Below, piece after piece: positions 33,585-43,936 of a DNA stretch of 64,000 nucleotides. The DNA lies in the NCBI GenBank assembly GCA_033032865.1, contig JAWHQI010000166.1:3100001-3164000 (forward strand), written 5' to 3'. The notes beneath the pieces were generated by a model that saw only the letters and a program-made list of their open reading frames with translations, did not search any database and was not told the origin of the DNA. The position numbers and the translations under genes are program-made. Positions within the stretch are counted from its first letter, which is position 1. Each line of letters starts with the position of its first letter. This DNA is from Dactylorhiza incarnata (Eukaryota; Streptophyta; Magnoliopsida; Asparagales; Orchidaceae).

Positions 33585-34788
33585 TGTTGGATCGGTAGGC
33601 GCCCTTAGACGGGGGGGGGGGGGGGGGGTGAATAGGGGTTTTAAAACTTTTGTTATATTTTGATAAACTTGAAAAGTAAGTAGATTAAAATATTGATTTA
33701 GAATGAAGATCTAAATTGTTTTATAATGAAAGAGTTAGAAATAAACAATTTAGAGAAATGAAGAGTAATTAATTTCATTACAAAAAGAGACATGATTATT
33801 ATTGATAAAAATTGATTACAAAACTAGTTTTTTTGACGCTAGAAATCAAAGGCGAATAAGTAAAAATCCTTTTTTGTTTTCTATCCCGACTCGTATCCCC
33901 ACGAACCGGTGGCTTTAGCATATACTTCCCCGGATATGGCTTCAAGCCACTCTACGCAATCCTTCCCCGGATATGGCCTCGAGCACCCCATAGATCTACA
34001 CCCTAGACCTAGTCGCCAACACGAGGCGAATTTCTGCCCTAAGTCCTGCCCAGACCTAGTCGCAAACACGAGGCGAATTTACTAAGCGATTGTAAGAATG
34101 AAAAGAACAACAATATTAAAAACTCCCTCTATATGGATCTCTGAAGAAGTAGACGAAGACCCGCAGAGTATAATCGTAGTCGATGCGGTCTTTTATCACG
34201 ATGATGAAGTGTGTTGAAATCTTCTCCACGGATCTCCTTAAGCCTTCATGGATTTGTGGGAGTATCACTCCAAACCTTCCTCTCTATGATGTGGCACGAA
34301 GCTATGGAATTTCGGAGTGGGAGAGGATGAAGAAGACGGATCCAAGGTGTCCTTTTTATAGCCTTGGAGTTAGCGCAAGCGTTATCGCTACCGCCGGCGC
34401 TATCCCAGTTTAGGAAATATTCTCCGTGTGAGAATCCTTCATTTTAAACAAGTCGTCCGCCTTCCTCTATTGCTTTGCGCTACCTCCTGCGTTACCCGAT
34501 ACCGCCTGCGCTAGGTGCTATCGCCTGCGGTAGATGTTATTGCCTGACGCTAGCACTTTCTATAATTACTTCCTGAAATTGCTCTAATCAGAGCTAGCAC
34601 CTGTGCTAGGTGCTACCACCGGCACTAATGGACATGTTGGAATTATGGCTTCAAACTTGTGGGCAACCTTCATATGTTATCCTTGAGTCATATGGCTTTG
34701 TTTCCTGCACACTTAAACACACAAGATCAAATACACATAGGATTTGTTATTCTCAAACCTTGGAGATGCGGAAGACCATGTTCCAACA
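33585..34788 (-). repeat. 5' LTR of element C
   Basis: 1204 bp, plus-strand ends TGTTGGATCGG...GTTCCAACA; poly-G run at 33611-33628; palindrome cluster 34370-34630. Confidence 0.85.
34370..34630 (-). repeat. CpG-palindrome cluster in U3 of C (5' LTR)
   Basis: GTTAGCGCAAGCG, CTACCGCCGGCGCTA and CTGCGCTAGGTGC words, as in 27845-28095 but with several CpG-to-TpG/CpA changes, the pattern expected from decay of methylated cytosines. Confidence 0.7.
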
Positions 34789-36198
34789 GATATCATCTTC
34801 TCAAAGGAAGACATGTTGGGGAATGAGAATTCCTTAAATGATGCTTTGGTGATCCAGACAGTGATCGAGGACTTCATAGTTACCCGGATTTTGGTGGACA
34901 ATGGGAGATCGGTCACTGTCATTTTCAAGAAAAAGTTCAACGAAGTAGAAGTGGAAGCATGCAGGGTAGTGGATTCAGATGACCCTCTTTTTGCTTCTCA
35001 GGAGAGAGGAAGGAGGTGGAAGAAGGTCTGGAGTTATTGGTAACTCTCTGTGAGACTTCAAAGAACTATAGATTCATCATTGGCATCGCGTCGAGCTGCT
35101 ATAGTGCGATATTCAGGAGGCTGCTTATCAACTTCTTCAGGGTCATTCCATCCTCATCTCATCAATGCCTGAAGTATTGTCAAGGCTATCTTCAAATAAG
35201 GATCATGAGCAATCCCTGGAGTGCGCGGGAATGTTATCTAAGCTTTGTGAGCACCATCAACTATATGGAAGAAGAGGAGGAGATGTATAAGGAAACAGAA
35301 GGGATGGCCCGACTGGAGGCAACAAAGGAGGTGGATGAGGTAGAGATAGTAACTAAGGGTAGGAGGTCTGTGATGCTGAAGATCAGCAGAGCATTGAAAA
35401 CAAAAGAGAAGATGAAGATGGTCGCGTGTCTTGAGGAGAACGTTGACGTCTTCACTTGGAGCATCGCAGAGATGTCAGGGATTGATGCTGAGGTGACATG
35501 CCACCGCCTCAACCTTGACCTCAAGGCCCATCTGATCAACCAAATGAAGAGGGAAATGACCACCACGTTGGTCAAGCCCATTAGAGTGGAAGTGAGGAAG
35601 CTGCTTGAGGCAGGCTTTATATCGGAGATCCAGTGCCCAGACTAGGTCTCCTATGTTATGATGGTCAAAAAGATCGTATGGGGCTAGAGAATGTGTGTGG
35701 ACTTTTCTTTGCTTAATATAACTTGCCCGAAGGATTATTATCCATTGCATCGAATTGACGCACTGGTTGATTCAACCGTCAGTTTTCTATTAAAGTTTTC
35801 TTAATGCCTTTTCATGGTACCACCAGATCCAGATGCATCCTCCCGTTCGGCATAACGTTCTTTCATCACGAACTATGGTTGCTACAGCTACAAGATGATG
35901 CCTTTCAGATTAAAAAATACAGGGGCTACGTACCAACATATGATAGATCACATCTTTAAGGAGCAAAAAGGACGAAACCTGGATGTGTACGTGGATGAAC
36001 TCTTGAAAAAAAAGCAAGAATGTTCATGAGCATATTGATGATCTGGTGGAGATCATCGCGACGCTTCAGAAGTTCAAGAGGAGACTCATCCCGATAAAGT
36101 GTGTATTCGAGGCAGGGAAAGGGAAGTTCTTGGGACATTTTCTCACTCCAAATGGGGAAGAACCCAATCTAGACAAGGTTAAAGACATTCTAGAGATG
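34789..36198 (+). pseudogene. pol: Protease-RT fragment of Tat-type element D
   Basis: 34789-35040: protease with NDALVIQTVIEDF and ILVDNGRSVTVIF (family form D-T/S-G-S-S; here DNGRS). 35016-35645: linker (ARECYLSFV) and RT start (ACLEENVDVFTWSIAEMSGID, HRLNLDLKAH, VRKLLEAGFISEI). RT continues in mixed frames (CVDFSLLN, CPKDYYPLHRIDALVD, ITNYGCYSYKMMPF, GATYQHMIDHIF, LDVYVDELL: catalytic YVDD changed to YVDE) to LDKVKDILEM at ~36195, where homology stops abruptly. RNase H and integrase are missing. Confidence 0.75.
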
Positions 36199-37521
36199 AC
36201 ATTTGATAATACAATATATATGTATATATATAATATTTATTAAGTTAATAATCACTTTTGTTATTATTTTATCTAAATAATAATCTAAATTGTCTATTTT
36301 TTGTATTTTTCAGGAATAATTGGTTTGTCAATAGAATTTTTGAGCTCATGGAATTGATCAGGGGAGCTTCTGGAGCATTTTGGAGAGAAACAATTACACG
36401 CCCCCGGGGATATCCAACAGGTCGTGACATCTTCTGCGTGGTTTTAAAATTACACGCCCTATGGTCAAGACTTGACCCTAGGCCGTGAACAATAATTCAC
36501 ACCTCCTCCCTTCTTCAGCCCGTGACCAACTCCCAGGTCAGACTAAAGTTACACGCCCCATGTCACGGCGTGACCTGAGGGCGTGACCCATCCAAAAACC
36601 GAAGATCATCTACCAGTCACGCCCATTTTCGGTCATTCTATATTCAGCAAGTCAAGCCCTGGGTCTAGGTTGTGGACCTAGGGCATGCAAATTCAGGAGG
36701 TGGATGGCTATTCCTTCCAGTTGGATCTTACATTCAGCCTATATGAGGGGTTATTCAGGATGGCGCTAGATCAGGATTCCCCAATCTTGTTCTAGGAGTA
36801 GATTGATCATGTGGGGTGGTACATCCAGACAGAAGGCAACAACAAAAACTTCCTAGCCTTACTTATAGGCATTCGAAGCATGACGAGCCAAGGTCCTAAG
36901 GAGGAGGCCAAAAGACAGAGGATGCCTGTCGGCAAGACAAGGAGTTCAGAAGGATGGGAGTCATTCAAGCTCCGATAAATAGACCTCCTTGGAGGTTAGC
37001 AGGAAAAGGGCATCCTCCATTCAGGCGAGTCTGCGTCATTCCCCTGAGCATCAAGCTCGTTTCAACGTGCCAGAGAGATGGTAGGAATTTAGATGGCCCT
37101 TCAGGTCCCCACCTCAGGAGGCATTGAAGGTTAATCATCATGGTTAGAATCAATGAAGAAAAGCTCTAGACCGGGAGCACCGAGGAAGGAAGGAGGTCCC
37201 TGTGTATGATAAGAAGGACTAGAGGACTCATAAGAGCACCATGAGTGAAACGTGAAGATCTGCAATAAGAAGCATCGGTCGAGGGCATGTTAACTCCAAC
37301 CTCCACTCAAGGAAGGTGTGCAGATCGAGTTGACGTCAGGACTCAGGAAGAAATCAACTCCATCTATGTAGGAGTTGGAGTGGGGGCCTCCCGCAAGGGT
37401 AGCCTTCACAGTATCTACCGAAAGAATGTCGCATCGACATCCCAAGGCCCGCCTCGGATCGGAGAGATCACATTCTCGACGGAGTATATGCAGGGGAATG
37501 GGGATCCGTTCCAAGACCTTT
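36199..37521 (+). mobile_element. K1: chimeric Tat gag fragment with a GTCACG-word cluster
   Basis: Aligns to 50961-52255 (K2). 36210-36330 is AT-rich; 36395-36680 holds repeated ACACGCCC, GGCGTGACC and GTCACGGCGTGAC words. From ~36680 it becomes Tat gag C-terminus in broken frames (FRMALDQDSPI, NNKNFLALLIG) and the gag-protease linker (MLTPTSTQGRCAD at 37287). The copy is cut at 37521 by element E. Frames are too damaged for a protein. Confidence 0.6.
36395..36680 (+). repeat. GTCACG/CGTGAC palindrome-word cluster in K1
   Basis: Includes GTCACGGCGTGACC and GTCACGCCC at 36565-36630 and CACGCCC..GGTCAAGACTTGACC at 36455-36480, itself a palindrome. The homologous cluster in K2 is at 51135-51420. 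Confidence 0.65.
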
Positions 37522-38465
37522 CTCCTAAGGACAGGTTGGCTCTAACCTATCTCTTCCCAGATGAGGCCTCGAAATGCCCCCTAGATCTAACCCGAGACCT
37601 AGTCACCACACCCATGCGGAGAATTCTCTTTAGTCCTCGCAAGGCCATAGTCGCCAACACGGGCAAATTTCTCTACCGATAATATTGAAAGTTATAATCA
37701 ACAATAAGAAAAACTAAAATATAGAAGAACTCCCTCAAGGATTGAACTTGAAGATGTTATCGTCGTGATCGAACCGTCATCAAGTTCTTAACATTCAAGA
37801 GAGTTGATGGAGTACTCTTTGCTGCAAGGAGGAGTCTCTCACGAAAGTTCAGGAGTTGTAGCTTTTAATTCTTCGTGTATCAGCACCGCTTAAAGGAGGA
37901 GGGCTGCTCTTTAAATAGACTTGGATCCTAGCACCAGCGATAGTGCTACCGTCGAACGGTAGCCTCTTTAGGAAATAGGCTGGCACACAGATTGAGTCAT
38001 CTTAGGCAATATTCTTGCTCTAAAATAGGCAGCCCATACTACCACGCCGCGATATTACAAACGCATCGCATTAGCGTTATAGTTTTCCTAATTTTCAAAT
38101 CTCTTTCCTCCTTTGCTCCTCAATCAGCAATGTAATGGCGGGACTTTCATAAGTTAACGTTGGGCGTTAGCCTTACCGCGTCGCGGTAATACTTGCTATA
38201 TTGAGTCCCGACGACATTCCTTTCTCGATGATATTTCCTTCTTGACGATGTTTCCAATTATACAGATGCTACCGCCAGCGTTAGTGCTATCGCATTGCGC
38301 TGGAAGCAAAGCATCGTAGTGATAGCAAATTATTGTCATTCTTTTTCGTACTTATGGGGGCTTGAGAAATGAAGTTCCTGCACACTATAAACACATGGTA
38401 AGTATTATCAAATACAATGATATTTGTTATTCTCAAACAAGAGATGTGGAAAGCATGTTCCAACA
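37522..38465 (-). repeat. Truncated 3' LTR of element E
   Basis: Diverged but alignable to the C LTR (CCCCCTAGATCTA.CC..AGACCTAGTC.CCA.CAC; ...GCATGTTCCAACA end). The first ~330 bp by plus orientation, with the poly-G block, are missing at the junction with K1. A palindrome-word cluster (CTACCGTCG, TACCACGCCGCGATATT, TTACCGCGTCGCGGTAA, CTACCGCCAGCG) lies at 37925-38295. Confidence 0.7.
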
Positions 38466-40127
38466 AACTCCCCATTTTGATAATAACAAATCCTCTTAGA
38501 AAGAAATCATTCTAATATAAGAATTATGTTTATAGAAAAAAGATAAGCGTCATAGAATGCATATGCCCCCCTATATAGATGCTCCCCCTACATTAAAACA
38601 TCATATATATTTTACTCCCCTTAATTGTGAATTTCTTCAAAGTTATTCTCCCTCTTTTGGTATTATCAAAAGATGGTGGAGAGAAAATATATCGTTAACG
38701 AGTTAATATAATTTTTTAATGTAGAGATGGAATGGGCATAACAACGATTATCCACTTAGTGATACCACATGGTGAATGAGTAGAAGAAGGTTGATTTGAA
38801 AAAGTGAAGTATCATAGTTTAGTAAACAATAAACCACTTGTTGGGTAAGAAAAGTATTCATGATCAAACGAACAAGCAGTAAGAATAATGGAAAGCATGT
38901 TTCAAGATTTTGGAAACGAACATCATTATATGAGTTGTAAGCATAGTAAATGAGTAAGAGTTTTAGTCTAGTAAAAATAGATGTTTTTGTAATTGAAGTT
39001 CAAGATCAAATATCACTTTGTAACAAATCATAATAGCACTTGTTTAGAGAGTAAATAATCAAGTTTGAGCATACAGGGTATAACGGAAAGTAAGTTTTAA
39101 AAAAATGTTAGCATGATCCACTTTATCAAGACAAGATAGAAAAATACAATGTTTGAAATTCATAAAGCAAGTAAACTTATAATTTGTAGAGATTATGCAA
39201 TGTTATCTAGTGCATCTACTAATGATTGTAGAAAAAAGAATGTAGACATGCATTAGAGTCCAATACTCATGAGTAGAAGTTCTATGAGACATAATGATGT
39301 GTACAAATAATTTTTTTGATAAGAGTATACAAATGAGTTAATCAAACCATATTACATGTATAATGGAATAAACACAACATCATTGAGAATGCATTTTTAG
39401 AATTACTTCCACCCGTAGTTAAATTTGTGCTCAATGCACATGAAAAGTAGTATAACTACCAAGGTGCTCTGCACACACAATGCTTATTAAGACTTATTAG
39501 AGTGTAAAGTAGTACTTGAGGGATCACATATAGTATATTTTCTTTAATTTATTTGTGATCCGGTGTACTAGAAGAAGTAGTGTATAAAAGAGTTTGCACA
39601 AGATACTTTACAATTCTCTCCAAAGTGCAGAGTTTGCACAAGATACTTTACAATTCTCTCCAAAGTGCTCAACCTCACAATGCTCATAAAGACTTATCAG
39701 GAGGGTGAGTAGTGTTTGGTGGAGTTATCTTTGTCATTTATTCATTTGAATTTTGGTTTGGTGACAAAGTTCTCCGAATTAACTTGTTTTTGCAAACATA
39801 GAGTTTTTGAAGGAACACACTTCTTCCATTATTGGTGCATGAAAGATTTTATTGTGGTGTAGGTAAACAAAGCACACATCTAACAATGTTAAGTTATTAC
39901 ACTACACAATCATGTAAGAATAAGATTAAAGTCATAAGTAGAATATCAAAGATGTGAGCGAGTAAACCATTATCAAATATAAAACATTGCTCATACTTAG
40001 ATGCATGTTAAGCAATACTACATATGATTTCAATAATCAAGTTCATTGTACATTACAAGATAATGTTCAAGGCATGACACAAAACAATGTTTTAAGACAC
40101 ATGAAATTAGAATTTAACATTGTATTC
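38466..40127 (-). mobile_element. Non-coding interior of element E (relative of C), truncated by F
   Basis: Begins with the C-type polypurine tract (AACTCCCCATTTTG on plus) and follows the C interior in order, including the GGTGCT..CACAATGCT..AAGACTTAT blocks at 39470-39520 and 39665-39715. A 40-bp exact tandem duplication (AGAGTTTGCACAAGATAC...) lies at 39588-39667. No ORF. Stops where the F LTR starts. Confidence 0.65.
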
Positions 40128-41699
40128 TGTTGGGAAAAACCCTTTTAGTTTATAAAACAAATTATCTTAAAGTGATTTCATCAGTTAGGTTGTATTACCC
40201 ACATTGTATAGAAAGGGTAAAATAGTAATTAGATGTCTTAGGATGTCTCATTCACTTAGTGTGTCAAGACCAGGCCTAAGAGAAGCACAAAATTCAGTTG
40301 AGTTAAAGCTTACGTCGAATTGAAGTCGACGCAACTTCGACTAGATGTCGACACAACTTTGACTGAAAGTTGAAGTAACTCAATATGCATGTCGAAGTAT
40401 CAAGTCAAGTCGACGCAACGTCAAAAGGACCTGGACAAAGAAGGAAGAGCCTGTCAAATCTATCTCAAAAGTCGACGCAACTTCAACATCAATTCGACGT
40501 AGAAGATAAAAGTCAAGTCCAAGTCTTCAACTCGACGGAACGTCGACATCTGAGTTCAGCCAGAGCTAAGAAGGAATTTGAAACTACTTCCATAAGAACT
40601 CAGAGGTGCGTCGATATGAATAAAGATGAAGTCGACGCAACGTCGAGTACAGACAAAAATAGAAGGTTTTCTGCTGTCTTTTCTGGTGATTTTCCAGATG
40701 ATCTGCAAGGCTGAAATATGTTCTCCAATGGCTCGTTTATTGCCAAGAATGGAATGGAGTATTTCAGAAATACAACAAAGACATGCTTGGAAGTTATTCA
40801 AATCAGATGGACGGGTCAGGAACAAAAATAGAAGGAAACATCAATTGTCCAATGGACATTCCTTCTAAGGACAGTCCAGGAGAAGAAAGAAATTCAAACT
40901 CAAATGATAGAGAATAAGTATACTGAGAGAAAAAAAACACATGGAACTGATTCATTATTCTGTCTATCGAGTAGGGCTTCTTCTTCTTCTTCCTCCAATC
41001 CTAAGACAGAACATAAGAACAACTCCTCTACACAGAAAAAGATCATAGCAACGTTGCTGCCTCTTCTTCTACATCACATAGTAGCAAGTTAACAAAGGTG
41101 TAGAGAGGATCAGGATCGAGCTCATAACCCTTGCAAACATCACTATCTTAAGCATGGGTTAATCATATTCGGATCCTGAGATAAATAGAAGCATCAACAT
41201 TCAAAGAAATAGTTTCTGAAGAATTCTTACAGAAGAATTCTATTCTATTCTTTCTTCTACTTCTACTATTTTCATTCTCCAACTGTAAAAGAGTTTTAAT
41301 AATCCCACTTTCAAAGGATTCAGTGATTTTAAGAGTCTCCTTATCAAAAGACTCAGTGTTCTAAGAATCTCCTTATCAAAAGACTCAGTGGTTCTGAGAG
41401 CCTCCTTATCAAAAGACTCAGGCACAGTTAGTGTAATCCAACCAGGGAGGTAGAAGAGTGGACTACCCATATTTTGGGGAACCACTATAACAATTCTGTG
41501 TCTTCTGCATTAATTTTCTGTGTTGTCTAGTTTACTACTTTTCTTGTTTATATTTTTTGTACTTACTTTATTCTGCGTTGGTATTGTTGATTGCATAATA
41601 CTGAGTAGTTTTATTGTGTTTGCATAACTAGGGTATAAAAGTTTTACAACTCTATTTGCCCCCTCTAGAGAATACTAAGAGGCATACTGTGCACTTTCA
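40128..41699 (+). repeat. 5' LTR of element F
   Basis: 1572 bp. U3 has the GTCGACGCAAC cluster (40313-40640). R/U5 carries AAAGACTCAGTG.TCT.AGA..CTCCTTATC repeats (41310-41420), homologous to the A LTR repeat, with fewer copies than the 3' LTR. Confidence 0.85.
40313..40640 (+). repeat. GTCGACGCAAC-word cluster in U3 of F (5' LTR)
   Basis: At least ten words, e.g. AGTCGACGCAACTTCGAC (40326-40342), GTCGACGCAACGTC (40409-40422), GTCGACGCAACTTC (40472-40485), TCGACGGAACGTCGAC (40532-40547), GTCGACGCAACGTCGA (40632-40647). Each pairs two inverted TCGAC arms around a CAAC spacer. The 3' LTR copy is at 49510-49870. Confidence 0.85.
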
Positions 41700-41701
41700 A
41701 T

Positions 41702-41713
41702 TAGTATCAGAGG
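41702..41713 (+). other. Primer binding site of F
   Basis: TAGTATCAGAGG, the initiator tRNA-Met form TGGTATCAGAGC with two changes. Confidence 0.7.
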
Positions 41714-41811
41714 AAGGTTGATCACTAAAAGGTTAACACCTTGATCAAAAGATCTCCTCACTCTTATTTCCTTATTTAAAAAAATTAGCTAAAACCATTT
41801 TTTAAAGGAAA

Positions 41812-42819
41812 ATGAGTTCTAAGGAATATGCATCAAGAAGACCACTAGTGTGTAACTTGAATAAGTTTACACTCTGGAAGGCCAGAATAAAGCTCTATAT
41901 GAACTTCATTGATGAAGACATCTTTAATGTTATCATTTCAGGTCCTCCAGTCCCAGTCAGAAAAGATATTAGTGGGACAGTAACACAAATTATAGTTCCC
42001 AAAGCAGAGTGATCTGACGCTGAAAAGAAGGTGAAGGCATGTGATGCCAAAGCCATGAATATTCTGGTGTCATCTATGTCTGATGACATATTCCAGAAAG
42101 TTGCTGATTGCAACTCTACCAAAGAAATCTGGGAATCACTTTCCAGATTAGTTGAGGGCGGCTCTAATGAAAGAAAGGACAACAAGTCTCTTCTCATATC
42201 CCAATATGAGAACTTTCAGAAAAACGCTGAAGAAAGCATAACTGAGATGTATGACAGGTTCAGTTTCATCATAAATGAGCTGAAGGGTCTTTACAAAGAA
42301 AGTTCTCTGACAGAAATTAATGACAAGCTCCTCATGTGCTTCCCAAGCGCATGGGACTCAAGAATCTGGGCTATCAGAGATTCCAGGCGTCTTAGTGAAA
42401 TATCTATAGATGCTCTGCTAGGCAAGCTCAAGTCCTATGAGCTCCTACTAAAAAGCAGGGCTGATTCAGAAGCCCAGGAGAGAATCTCAACTCCTAAGGA
42501 AAGGACACTTCCTCTAAAGGCTACTGAAGGAGAGCCTTTCACTTCTGAAGAAGAGATGTTCAATCTCTTGGCCAAAAGATTAAATAGGTGGGTCAAGATA
42601 GAGGACTCCAGAAGGAAGGAGAGGAGTTCAGGCAAACCATGGTATTACAAAACTCCTAAACATGAAATTATCTGCTTCTCTTGCAGAAAACCTGGGCACT
42701 TTTCCACAGAATGTCCTGAAGAGGAAAAGAACAAAAGAAGCAAGAAGAAAGAGCACAAGAAGAAATCCTTCATGAGGAAGGATAAGAAAAGGGGGAAAGG
42801 TTTCATTGCTGAAACCTGA
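41812..42819 (+). pseudogene. gag: gag (capsid and first zinc knuckle) of element F
   Basis: Starts MSSKEYASRRPLVCNLNKF at the first ATG after the leader. Copia gag core (LWKARIKLYMNFIDEDIF, AKAMNILVSSMSDDIFQKV, KEIWESLSRL, YDRFSFIINELK, LLMCFPSAWDSR) and a CCHC knuckle CFSCRKPGHFSTEC near 42680-42720, followed by a Lys-rich tail. A TGA at about 42010 and a TGA at 42817-42819 break the frame. It would form the particle core and bind element RNA. Confidence 0.85.
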
Positions 42820-43931
42820 AGTGATTCAGAGTCTGAGCCAAGCTCCTCTTCATCTGATAGTGATGAAGAGTGTGCAACTGAAGAAGCCTGCTTAATGTCT
42901 CTAGAAGACTCTACTGCAGAAAATCAGGTAACTATCTTTGATGAATTTGACTTTTCCTTAGAAGATTTTAAAGACTGTTTTAGAGAATTCTGTCAAGATT
43001 ACATTAACAACCAATAAGAATTTAACATAATCAAAAAAGAACTAGAAGAACTTAGGAAAGACAATATGCACTAACTTAATTATGATTTAAGGAATCATTG
43101 ACTAAAGAAAATTCTGATTTAAAGAAAGAACTTACAAAGGCAAAAGCCTTTGAGGACTCACTCAATGGGAGGAGTCAAAAGCTTAAGGATATCTCACAAA
43201 ATCTATCCAATAGGTTAAACCATCTTGATCTAGAATCATTACCATTCACCAGCACACTAATCCCTAGCAAACTTTCCTGGGAGAATCATGTAACATTCAT
43301 TAGGTCTAGTATAAATCAACCTATGAACAACTTAAAATCAGGGGAAGAATTAAATAACAACCCTAATAAAATCACTATCTTCAATATAGTGAATAATACT
43401 AATCACATAGGAATTCTAGGTAAGCACCCCTTAGAAAATCTAATGAGAAATTATAAAATCCTTAATAAAAGAAATTATACATCGAATAGAACTCGACACA
43501 CTTTTAAAGATGCATCGAATGAAACTCGATGGGGTTCTGCATATGCTTCGACATCATCTCGAAGCAAGTATGAGGGTGCGTCGAATTCTATTCGACACAA
43601 CCAATATCCTGCATCGAATCATTATCGACGTAACTATGCAGACACGTCGAATTACACTCGACGCAACTCCAAAGATGCGTCAATTTCTTATCAACGCATG
43701 TTTTCTGAAAGAAATCTCCAATCATCTAGACCTCTTTCTTTTATCTCTAATTACCATTCTAGATGTTCCTACTGTTTCAAAATTGGGCACAAATCTAAAA
43801 ATTGCTGGCATAATAAACCAGCACTTCTTCACCATAAGGGGTATACTGAAAGTCCAACCTATTCATTCATAACTCTATTTGATGATAGAAGAAAGAGACC
43901 CCAGCAAGTGAGGGTCTATGCTAATGTTTAA
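42820..43931 (+). pseudogene. C-terminal gag of F: acidic/coiled coil, TSN-R repeats, second knuckle
   Basis: In frame after the stop come an acidic SDSESEPSSSS stretch, then, past further stops, a coiled coil (43098-43200: SDLKKELTKAKAFEDSLNGRSQKLKDI, matching A). Residues about 43470-43700 are a repeat of S-N-x-x-R-R-N units. At DNA level these encode the same TCGAAT...ATTCGAC words found in the LTR. CSYCFKIGHKSKNC (43770-43810) is a second CCHC knuckle. The role of a second knuckle is probably nucleic-acid binding; specificity unknown. Confidence 0.75.
43480..43705 (+). repeat. TCGAAT/ATTCGAC hairpin-word repeat within F gag coding region
   Basis: Six or seven units at ~40-45 bp: ATCGAATAGAACTCGACAC, ATCGAATGAAACTCGATG, GTCGAATTCTATTCGACAC, ATCGAATCATTATCGACG, GTCGAATTACACTCGACGC. 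Inverted 5-6 base arms flank 4-5 base loops. Confidence 0.8.
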
Positions 43932-43936
43932 TTGCA

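Larger units (their letters stand above)
27065..34788 (-). mobile_element. Element C: gag-only, pol-less Sirevirus-like copia element
   Basis: LTRs 27065-28249 and 33585-34788, minus-strand start TGTTGGAACATGG, flanked by GAGAT (27060-27064) and GATAT (34789-34793), one mismatch. The primer site TGGTATCAGAGC lies at 33571-33582 and a polypurine tract (AAAAGGGGGAGT on minus) at 28250-28261. Gag is at 32299-33536. The other 4 kb of interior has no coding capacity. It sits in element D between gag and protease. E is a diverged relative with the same non-coding interior. Confidence 0.8.
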
